Shown: one piece after another, positions 34,355 to 41,848 of the stretch
How the letters are laid out: each line of letters begins with the position of its first letter
Position numbering within the stretch: position 1 is the first letter of the stretch
Assembly (NCBI GenBank): GCA_036504595.1
Contig: DASXUX010000038.1
Span: 1 to 64,000 of the forward strand
DNA: 64,000 nt
Direction of reading: 5' to 3'
From: DASXUX01 sp036504595
GTDB taxonomy: Bacteria > Planctomycetota > SZUA-567 > H5-PLA8
Translations under genes and position numbers: made by a program
Notes under the pieces: model-generated
Told to the model about the DNA's origin: nothing
What the model saw: the letters and a program-made list of their open reading frames with translations, nothing else
Databases searched by the model: none

Positions 34355-35542
34355 TTAAATGGCGTAAATTGGGTTGCTCAGGATCGTTTCGCGCTCATCG
34401 GGCTTGACGGGATCGAAGGCTTCGAGTTCCAGGCGGACGTACGTGCCTGGCGTCAGATCGAGAGAAGCCGATGCGGACTGGCCTGCGGGCGCGAACTCCT
34501 TCAGCGCGGCGCCGGCCGAGATCAGGCGCAGCGTGCGCACGGGGCGATGCGTGCGCCACTCAATCTTGACTTCGCATTTTCCGGCCCGCACTTCTCCGCC
34601 AGCGGAGACGTCGTTGATCGCAAATGTGGTCAGTGCAGGGAAGTCCTCGCGGCGGCAGCGGCCGTCTTTGAGCGCGCGCTGGAAGATGTCCTCAATCAAC
34701 TCGCGCGGCGGTTTGTCGCGCAGCTCAGGGTGGATCTTGAAGTCCCACCACGGGGTCATGTGGGTCTTGCCACCCGCGACGGGATTGTCGTGTTCAGGCC
34801 AGCCTGCGGCGGCGTAACAGTCCGGATGCCATGTCGCTGAGAGATAGGAGCGACCCGCAACGATCGCCTGCACGATGGCTTCGGGCTCACGCGGCGTATC
34901 GACCAGAACCGTGCGCATTCCGGAGCCGGCCCAGAGATCGGGCTGATGCGCGTCGCTGCCGCTGGAAAGGCTGATGCGGTGCCCGGCGGTCAACATGCGG
35001 TCCCAGTGTTTGAGCGATTCGCGGCCAAGCAGAGGGCGGGTTTCCTCGATGTCGGCACGCAGTTCCAGCCCGCAGATTTCCTCGCCCGACAGAGTCTCCA
35101 GCGGCGCTTTCTGGTCGGCGTGAGCGATGATGGGCCGCAGACCGACAAGCTTGGAAGCGTGAAGCATCTTGGGGAACGTCATCGCCGAGAAGAAACTCTC
35201 GTCGGGAAACCCCTGCCCCGGTCCGGGATGAAGTTTGAGGTGCGACCATTCTTTGGCGACCGGTCCGGGGATATCCCAAATCACCTCCACGCCCGGAATG
35301 CAGAGGTGCTTGTCTGTTGAGACCTGGCGGCACGCGGCGCAGTATTCGGGCCAGTCGGCGGCGTGCAGCCATTTTCGGGACGGTTTGCCGTCCGGCAGTC
35401 CGACGGCGAGATGATCGGTTTGCAGCCGAAAATCGTTGCCGAAGGCTTCGTAGTATCGGGCCATCTCGGCAACGGTCATCATGCCGTCGCTGAAGGTGGA
35501 ATGGTTGTGGCAATCGCCCCAGAGTTCGGTTTTTGTGGCCAT
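34355..35542 (-). CDS. PHP-domain metal-dependent hydrolase
   Basis: A 395-aa protein. The PHP fold is set by the metal-binding motifs DCHNHSTFSDG (about 10-20), QTDHLAVG, a GVEV strand, IIAHADQK and SSGSDAHQPD. The C-terminal part (from about residue 300) is a beta-sandwich with VKIEWRTHRPVRTLRLISAG, as in DUF3604-type PHP proteins. All His/Asp ligands expected for a trinuclear centre appear present. Substrate unknown. It lies in the same direction as the ATP-grasp B gene, 87 bp downstream, across a heptamer array. Confidence 0.82.
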   Translation of the reverse strand: MATKTELWGDCHNHSTFSDGMMTVAEMARYYEAFGNDFRLQTDHLAVGLPDGKPSRKWLHAADWPEYCAACRQVSTDKHLCIPGVEVIWDIPGPVAKEWSHLKLHPGPGQGFPDESFFSAMTFPKMLHASKLVGLRPIIAHADQKAPLETLSGEEICGLELRADIEETRPLLGRESLKHWDRMLTAGHRISLSSGSDAHQPDLWAGSGMRTVLVDTPREPEAIVQAIVAGRSYLSATWHPDCYAAAGWPEHDNPVAGGKTHMTPWWDFKIHPELRDKPPRELIEDIFQRALKDGRCRREDFPALTTFAINDVSAGGEVRAGKCEVKIEWRTHRPVRTLRLISAGAALKEFAPAGQSASASLDLTPGTYVRLELEAFDPVKPDERETILSNPIYAI

Positions 35543-35592
35543 GACTGCAACCTTAAGTTTGGGGTCTCATCGTTGAAATCCGAGAATCCAAA

Positions 35593-35627
35593 GACTCCAG
35601 ACTCTAGACTCCAGACTTTAGACTACA
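35593..35627. repeat. Heptamer array, GACTCCA type
   Basis: Five units: GACTCCA, GACTCTA, GACTCCA, GACTTTA, GACTACA. It ends 2 bp before the ATP-grasp B stop codon on the complementary strand. Confidence 0.85.
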
Positions 35628-35629
35628 GT

Positions 35630-36688
35630 TCAACTGTACTTGCTCTTTTCGAAGTCGAAAAGAACTTGCAGCATGCGGCGCAGGAAAACCGTCGGCCGCT
35701 GCTGCGGTTGGGCGGCGGCTTCGGAAACTTGCAGCGGGGCTTCATACTGAGGTCTCACGCCCAGGAGTTGTTCGGCCAGAAGGCCGGTAATCTGCTCCTG
35801 GTGCGGAAGCGGCAACGAGTCCAGCAACGGGTCCGCTTCGACGTCATAGATCCATGCGCGGCCGGCGGCCTGGATAAAGAGCAACTGGAACCACGGGATG
35901 TTGAGCACCTCGGCGGCGCGGCGAATGCTCTCCCGCACTTCGGCGGCCGGGACTTCAAAGAACTGCTCCAGCGTTTCCTCAGCGACATCGGGCCTTTGCT
36001 GAGGCGCGCAACGGCCGAGGATGAGCAGCGGCTTGCCGTCAGAGACGAAGGCGCGGACCAGCGGGCCTTCCTGCAATCCGGCTAACAGAATCGGCGGCCT
36101 CTTGATCGAGACCAGTGCCTGCCGCTGGCGATCAAAAAACGGCTGCCACGCGCCGCGGCCGCAGGCGGGATGCCAGACGACCTTGGCGGCACCGGCAGGC
36201 TGACAGCCGGCCCCACGGCAAAACTCTTGCGCGGCTTCGGGACTGTTCGTGCACAACAGCGACGGAACAGCCAAGCCGTTTTCGCGCAGGCGCTCCAGCA
36301 GGGCGGTCTTCATGAAGGCGCGGAGGTGAGCCGCTGGAGGGTTGATCAGCCGCACGCCACGGCGTTCGAGTTCAGTCAGCAGACTGTACAGGTACGTGTA
36401 CTTCATCTGCTGCTCGATGTAATCCTCGCGCCACAGGCTCCAGTCCACATCGATGTCGCCGGAAGGGATCACCGGATCCAGGTACGTGAAGCCGTGCAGG
36501 AAGGCGGCATCCAGCGTGGTCAGATCGACGCCGTTCCAGCAGATGCGGCCAGCATCCATAGAGGTGCGTTCGGGAGGATCGAGCGATATATCGAAGAACA
36601 GCGTGCTGCCGGGCTGCAGCCGTTCAAGCGCCAGTACGAGACGGCGAGCTTGCCGATTGTGGCCGGTGGAGAAAACACCAATCCGCAT
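35630..36688 (-). CDS. Divergent ATP-grasp-like protein (copy B)
   Basis: A 352-aa paralogue of the ATP-grasp protein at 22761-23741: the block order RICWNGVDL, LWREDYIEQQ, LINPPAAHLRAF, ERLRENGLAVPSLLCTNSPE matches. Where copy A has VVVKPGIGIGS, copy B has KVVWHPACGRG, so the ATP-binding Lys is replaced, and the metal site DCNPGP reads DVEADP. The Lys-loop region is encoded by GC palindrome-like DNA (36150-36222: GCQPA...HPACG). It may have lost ligase activity and kept a binding role. Its start is 2 bp after the stop of the TolC-like gene upstream, so it is co-transcribed with the outer-membrane genes. Confidence 0.7.
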   Translation of the reverse strand: MRIGVFSTGHNRQARRLVLALERLQPGSTLFFDISLDPPERTSMDAGRICWNGVDLTTLDAAFLHGFTYLDPVIPSGDIDVDWSLWREDYIEQQMKYTYLYSLLTELERRGVRLINPPAAHLRAFMKTALLERLRENGLAVPSLLCTNSPEAAQEFCRGAGCQPAGAAKVVWHPACGRGAWQPFFDRQRQALVSIKRPPILLAGLQEGPLVRAFVSDGKPLLILGRCAPQQRPDVAEETLEQFFEVPAAEVRESIRRAAEVLNIPWFQLLFIQAAGRAWIYDVEADPLLDSLPLPHQEQITGLLAEQLLGVRPQYEAPLQVSEAAAQPQQRPTVFLRRMLQVLFDFEKSKYS

Positions 36689-36690
36689 CT

Positions 36691-39219
36691 TTACTGAGCC
36701 GCTGGAGCCGGTGCCGCAGGCGTCTGCGCCGGTGGAGCGTCGGCCGCGGGCACTTCGACAGCTACGGTACCAATCGGCGAAACGGCAACGTTGATGGGCT
36801 TGAAGAAGCGCAGCGTATTGCGGCTGCGAAGCGCGTTCAAGCGCATGTCTTCGAGTTCGCCAACCGCACGCAGGCCCGGATACGCATTGGGCAGAATGCC
36901 TTCGGCTTGCAGCAGCAGCGTTTGGGACTTTTTGTACGCGATGGCCGCTTGGATCGCGGCGATATCCGCGTTCAGCACGTCCGAGAGGCGCGAGGTGATT
37001 TCGAACTCAGTCATGCGGCCAGCGGCGAGCAAATCTTTCGCGCCGTTGTAGGACGTCTGCGCCAACAACTGGGCTTCGCGGGCGAGTTCGAGCTGCTGTT
37101 TGGTGCTCATCATCGCGGCCAGGGCATCGCCGACGTCTTCTTCTACCTGGCGCTCGGTGCTTTGGATCAGCAGATCCTGCTGGTCGCGATTGGCTTCGGC
37201 CACCATGAGTGCGGCCTTAAAGAAGCGGTTGCGGAACGGCCAGTTGTACACCAGGGAGTGTGAGATAATGCGATTGTCCGGGCCGCCGGTTTCATTCGCT
37301 TTCTGCACCATCTTGACGTCGTTCAAATTTGCAGCCGTGGCACCGTCAACAACCGTCGTCTCGACCCAGTGTTTGCCCGGGCGCTGATCGCCAAGGAACA
37401 ACGAGCCCAGCGACTGGCCCCAGGATTCGTAGCCGAAGGGCCTTGCGTTCTGACTGAAAGTCAGGTTCAAGCCGTACTTCAGGTCGGGCTGGACCTGGTT
37501 GCGGGCAAAGCGCAACAGGACTTCGGATACCTCGCCACCGAGCCGCTGCGAACGGAGTTCCGGCCGGTGCTCGGTCGCCAGGCTGTACGCAGCCTCCGGC
37601 GTCCACTGGATTTCTTCGCCCAAAGCCTTGGTGTAGCCAGCGGGCAACAGAATCGCTTCTTTGGACTCATCCAGCAGGTTGGCCAAGGCGTTGGAGGTCT
37701 GGAGCAGGTCGATCCATGCCTGCTCCTCTGCTTGCTTAACGGCGGCCAGTTGCGATTCGACCTGCAGCATGCCGTACTTGGTCGTGCGCTGAAGATCCAG
37801 TTGCTGCTTCACCGCGGACTGAATGGTCTCGGTGCGCTGGCGGTTCTCGGTCACGGCCCACAGGTTTTGCATCGCGCCAACAACGTCCCAATAGGCGAAG
37901 TCGATGCCGGCCAGCGTCGCATTGACAACCGTGGCCGTGTCCCAATAGGCCTTGTCGCGGTTCAGGTTGGCGACCTTCAGATTGGTGTCGGTTTGCGCAT
38001 AAGGCCCAAAATCTTTGGTGCCCGGAATGCCGGTGACGAACCCGCCGCTAATACTGGAAGACCACGGCTTCCCGGTGCTCACACCGCGCCGCGTGGACTG
38101 GTCAAACGCGCGGCCGGCCGCATCCAGTTCGTCCACCAGCAAGGCGCCGGTCGCCGGATCGACGATGGCATCAAACTGCGCCGTGAGATCGGTATCGGTC
38201 TTGCCCGGGTTCTGTATGCGGATTTGCTGCTTAAGGGCCTCTTGCAGAGACTTGAGTTGTTCGCGGCGCAGTTCAATCGAAGAGGCCGGGCCATCGTCGA
38301 AGAACGTGCGGCTCTTTTTGGAGCTTAGCGCAACAAAAACCGCGGGCCCCCACGGAAGCTGCTGGTCGATGCGAAAGGCGGGCTGTTCGGTCTGAACGGG
38401 CCCATTCAGATCCTTGTCGCTGGCGATGTTCTCCTTGACTTTCTTGCCGGCCGGCCGGGGCGAACTGAAAATCTCGTTCTTGATGGGCAACTGCGGCGTT
38501 GCGGTGTCGCCGAGGTCCACGATGTTGTTGCCTTGGGCGTCCTGAACGGAGGGACGCTGAAATGTCAGCACATCCGCCATGCGGTTGTACTGCACATGGA
38601 AGGAGTGGTTGAAGGTCAGCGTAAGGACCGGATCGAAGAGCGCGCGAGCTTCTTCGCGCACCCAGCGCACGATCTCTTCCTGTCTTTCCTGCCGCTGGAT
38701 GACCAGATTGCGTTCAATGCCTTTCAGCACGGCCTGGCCAGCCAGGATCGGCTGTGCCTTGCGGTTCTTCAGGAATGCCCGGCCCTGTGGGCCAATGCCT
38801 TTTCGGACCAAGTCCAGAATGTCCTGCTCAGCCTTCGGCGCGTCGGGAAAAACATCGGACGCTTTCAGCGTAATCTTCTGCTCGCCCTGAGCTGCGGCGG
38901 CTTGCGCCGCGGGGGCGGCATCTTTCTTGGCCTCGTCCTTAGCGGTCTCAACAGGCTTGCTGTCGGCGGGTTTGTTCTCAGCCGGCTTGTTTTCGACGGG
39001 TGTTTTGCGTTCGGGATCGGGAACCTTGTCCCCCGTTTCGTCGTCTGGCGCGATAGCCGGGGCGATGTTTTTGCGTGCGGAAGCGGGCAGCGGCGCCGGT
39101 TCGGCGGGCGTGCTGTCGGGAGCCACGAAGACGGGCTCGTCCTGTTTGTCCGCGGCGCTGACGGCCCAGCTACAGGCCGCCACGGCCATGATCGCGCATA
39201 ATCTGGCGATTCGACTCAT
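36691..39219 (-). CDS. Long TolC-family outer-membrane efflux protein (third of three)
   Basis: 842 aa. Signal peptide, then about 110 residues of Pro/Lys/Glu-rich linker (ENKPAENKPADSKPVE). The outer-membrane-efflux fold follows with two helical-hairpin halves; typical stretches are VGDALAAMMSTKQQLELARE and LLAAGRMTEFEITSRLSDVL near the C-terminus. Classical TolC is about 470-490 residues, so this has roughly 350 extra. Pro/Ala-rich C-terminus. Its ATG overlaps the stop of the preceding TolC-like gene. Together with the HlyD-like protein it should form the outer channel of the export system. Confidence 0.88.
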   Translation of the reverse strand: MSRIARLCAIMAVAACSWAVSAADKQDEPVFVAPDSTPAEPAPLPASARKNIAPAIAPDDETGDKVPDPERKTPVENKPAENKPADSKPVETAKDEAKKDAAPAAQAAAAQGEQKITLKASDVFPDAPKAEQDILDLVRKGIGPQGRAFLKNRKAQPILAGQAVLKGIERNLVIQRQERQEEIVRWVREEARALFDPVLTLTFNHSFHVQYNRMADVLTFQRPSVQDAQGNNIVDLGDTATPQLPIKNEIFSSPRPAGKKVKENIASDKDLNGPVQTEQPAFRIDQQLPWGPAVFVALSSKKSRTFFDDGPASSIELRREQLKSLQEALKQQIRIQNPGKTDTDLTAQFDAIVDPATGALLVDELDAAGRAFDQSTRRGVSTGKPWSSSISGGFVTGIPGTKDFGPYAQTDTNLKVANLNRDKAYWDTATVVNATLAGIDFAYWDVVGAMQNLWAVTENRQRTETIQSAVKQQLDLQRTTKYGMLQVESQLAAVKQAEEQAWIDLLQTSNALANLLDESKEAILLPAGYTKALGEEIQWTPEAAYSLATEHRPELRSQRLGGEVSEVLLRFARNQVQPDLKYGLNLTFSQNARPFGYESWGQSLGSLFLGDQRPGKHWVETTVVDGATAANLNDVKMVQKANETGGPDNRIISHSLVYNWPFRNRFFKAALMVAEANRDQQDLLIQSTERQVEEDVGDALAAMMSTKQQLELAREAQLLAQTSYNGAKDLLAAGRMTEFEITSRLSDVLNADIAAIQAAIAYKKSQTLLLQAEGILPNAYPGLRAVGELEDMRLNALRSRNTLRFFKPINVAVSPIGTVAVEVPAADAPPAQTPAAPAPAAQ

Positions 39220-41750
39220 GGAGCCCTTTCGTCCTTTCCGCCACCAAAGAAGCGCAGTGCCGAACTCATCTTCAGCAAGTACAGCCGGTACTTATCGAAT
39301 TCGTTCGGCGCCGTGCGTTCCGGATACTCACTGGGCAGGGTGCCTTCGGCAAACAGCAACTGCGTTTCGGCTTGTTTATAAGCAACCTGTGCGGCGATCA
39401 GCCCAAACTCGGCATCCAGCCAATCCTGATTCTTGGAGACGATCTCAAAATCGGTGACGCGTTCGGCCGCGCGCAACTCAAGCGAGGCCTGGTACGCGGC
39501 CATGGCCGATTCGCGGCGAACGGCGGCGGCAGTGAGGACAGCGTTGGCGCGGTCCAGCGCGGCGAGCGCGTTGTTGACCTGCTGGCTGATGTTGTTCTCT
39601 GTGAGGCGGGTCGTGAGCAGCGTTGATTCAAGCGAGTTCTGCGCTTCCTTCACACGCGCATGTTCGCCGCGGTTGAACATCGAGCGCCGGTACGCGAAAC
39701 TGTACGATTGGTCAATCGCGTCTGGCGTGAAGACGTTGGCCATCGCGGCCCAAGGGTGCACAAAGCCGATGCCGGTGTTTCCGCGGAAGCGTCCGCTGTT
39801 CGGCAGTTGAGTCTGCGAGAAGGTGACCGAGCCGGTAGCGCTCAAGTCGGGCTTGGACTGCTGCTTCTGGAACTTCAGGATCACTTCGGCCGAACGCACG
39901 GCTGCGTTGAGGCTCTTGAGTTCAGCGCGCTTTTCAAGGGCGGTCGCCAGAGCTTCCTCGGGCTTGTACGCCGGGTGCTGATCAAGGAGCGCCACATAGC
40001 CCACCGGCACCAGCAGCATTTCCGGCGGCATATTGAGCAGGTTGACCATCGAATCGGAGACGAGAATATAGTTCTGCCAAGCCGCTTCTTCTACCTGCCG
40101 CACGCGAAGGACTTCAGCATCCACCTGATCTTTGTCGTACTGTGTCGCGCGCTGGACGCCGAGCAGGTCGGCGGTCTTGGTGGCGAGTTTCTCGACGGTC
40201 GCGCGGTTGTTGATCGACGCTTCGAGATTCTTGGCCGCCCCCACCAGGTTCAGGTAGCTGAGGTCGGAAATCTGGATGGTCGTGTTGATGACGGACTTCA
40301 GATCCCACAGAGACTGCTCAGCGCCGAGCTTGGCCAGCTTGAGCGACACGTCTTGCGGTGCGTACGGGCCGAAGTTCTTCGTCCAAGGCAGCGGTACGAA
40401 CAACTGCGCATTGAATGAGCTGAACCAAGGCCGGCTGAAGTTATTATTGAACTTGTTGTACGGCAGGTTCCGGTACGTGTTGGTCGTGGTAATGGAAAGT
40501 TGCGGGCCCCATGGAAGCTGCTGCACGATGGTGACCGGAATGCCGACGCGCGAGTCTGTCGGAGTGTGCTTGCTCGCGACGTTATAGTTCCAGACTTCGG
40601 AAAGCTCTTTCGCTTTGCCCGACGGATCGATGTAGCCCAGTTTCTTGCCGCGCAGGAAGTCGAGCGTCCCGCCACCTTCGGCGATCGTTGTGGCCGTGCC
40701 CGTGACCAGATTGTTGTCGATGACGATGTCGGTTGGCCGCCCGAACTCATCGGTACCGCCGCCGGGAACGAACTGGTAGAAGTGGTTGGGATCCTTGGGA
40801 TTGATGAACTGAATATCGCCAGTCTTGAAGAAATTGACCGATTGGACGACGCGGTGATCGGGGTCGAACGCGGTTCCGCCAGGAATATCCTTGATGAACT
40901 TGATGTGGCTCATCTCGCGGATTTTTTCGGCGGTCGATTTCTCAATCCGGCGGCTGAAGGTATTCGTGTTGGTCCACTGCGGTCCGACCGAAAAGACCGG
41001 AAGGAAGACCGCGCGCGCCTCTTCAACCGCCGCGCGCAAGAACTCGTTGGTGTGTGCGGCATCCTGAATGCTCAGCGCGCGGTCCAAAGCGTGGAACGCT
41101 GCCAGCCGCGTGGAAAGCTCCCCAATCCGCTTCCCGCGCAGCAGTGCACGCGCGCCGGAGTTGGGGTTCTTCATCGCATCGATGATGACATCGTAGAACG
41201 CCTTTTCCTTGGGGTCCATCGGCGGGTTGAGAACGGCGCTCAACGGCACCAGTTCCTCGCCCTTCGGTCCCCGCGCAACAATCGGCAGCTCTTTTTCTTT
41301 GGGCTGTGCGGCCGCCTGCACTGCTGAAACGGGTTCTTCCTTTTCAGGTTTGCCAGCCGGCTTGGCGACCTCTTGCCTTTCGGAAGGCTTTGCAGGTTCC
41401 TTTTCAGCCTCGGCTGGCTTCGTTTCCTTCTCGGCGGGCTTCACAGCCTCTTCGGTCTTCGGCTGGTTGGCGGGCTTCACGGCGTCGCGCGTTTCGGGCG
41501 CCAGCGGCGGAGGAGCTTGAGTGGCGGACGTCTCGGGCTGAGCGGCTGCGGCAGGCGTGAGCGGCGGCAGCGGCAGCGGCGCGGGCGTCTTCTGAGCGGA
41601 GGTGCTGGCCGGAGCCGGACCTGGATCGCCGAAGACTTCATCCTCGGCCGCCCGCAGGCTGACCGGCAACGCCAGCGCGAAAACGGCCAGGAAGCCAGCC
41701 AGAGGCCGGTAGCGCAAATGCAAGCTTCCTATCGTCAATCGCACGTTCAT
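39216..41750 (-). CDS. Long TolC-family outer-membrane efflux protein (second of three)
   Basis: 844 aa with signal peptide (ALALPVSLRAAEDE), a Pro/Ala/Lys/Glu-rich linker to about residue 150 (EKETKPAEAEKEPAKPSERQ), then a TolC-like fold: LTENNISQQVNNALAALDRA and LRAAERVTDFEIVSKNQDWL mark the second hairpin. IVQQLPWGPQLSITTTNTYR marks a beta-strand of the barrel. It overlaps the next gene by 4 bp (ATGA). It is clearly homologous to its two neighbours but much diverged. Confidence 0.88.
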   Translation of the reverse strand: MNVRLTIGSLHLRYRPLAGFLAVFALALPVSLRAAEDEVFGDPGPAPASTSAQKTPAPLPLPPLTPAAAAQPETSATQAPPPLAPETRDAVKPANQPKTEEAVKPAEKETKPAEAEKEPAKPSERQEVAKPAGKPEKEEPVSAVQAAAQPKEKELPIVARGPKGEELVPLSAVLNPPMDPKEKAFYDVIIDAMKNPNSGARALLRGKRIGELSTRLAAFHALDRALSIQDAAHTNEFLRAAVEEARAVFLPVFSVGPQWTNTNTFSRRIEKSTAEKIREMSHIKFIKDIPGGTAFDPDHRVVQSVNFFKTGDIQFINPKDPNHFYQFVPGGGTDEFGRPTDIVIDNNLVTGTATTIAEGGGTLDFLRGKKLGYIDPSGKAKELSEVWNYNVASKHTPTDSRVGIPVTIVQQLPWGPQLSITTTNTYRNLPYNKFNNNFSRPWFSSFNAQLFVPLPWTKNFGPYAPQDVSLKLAKLGAEQSLWDLKSVINTTIQISDLSYLNLVGAAKNLEASINNRATVEKLATKTADLLGVQRATQYDKDQVDAEVLRVRQVEEAAWQNYILVSDSMVNLLNMPPEMLLVPVGYVALLDQHPAYKPEEALATALEKRAELKSLNAAVRSAEVILKFQKQQSKPDLSATGSVTFSQTQLPNSGRFRGNTGIGFVHPWAAMANVFTPDAIDQSYSFAYRRSMFNRGEHARVKEAQNSLESTLLTTRLTENNISQQVNNALAALDRANAVLTAAAVRRESAMAAYQASLELRAAERVTDFEIVSKNQDWLDAEFGLIAAQVAYKQAETQLLFAEGTLPSEYPERTAPNEFDKYRLYLLKMSSALRFFGGGKDERAP

Positions 41751-41812
41751 GATCCCAAAACTCCAGTGAGGCGGGCGACTTTAGCCCCCTCACCCGCCAA
41801 CTACACCACTTT

Positions 41813-41836
41813 GCCGGCACGGAGGCCGGCGCTACC
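41813..41836 (+). repeat. 24-bp palindromic repeat, intergenic copy
   Basis: Identical over 24 bp to the copy inside the tri-haem gene at 18492-18515. It lies in the 98-bp gap between two TolC-like genes. Confidence 0.85.
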
Positions 41837-41848
41837 ACACCCAGCGGC

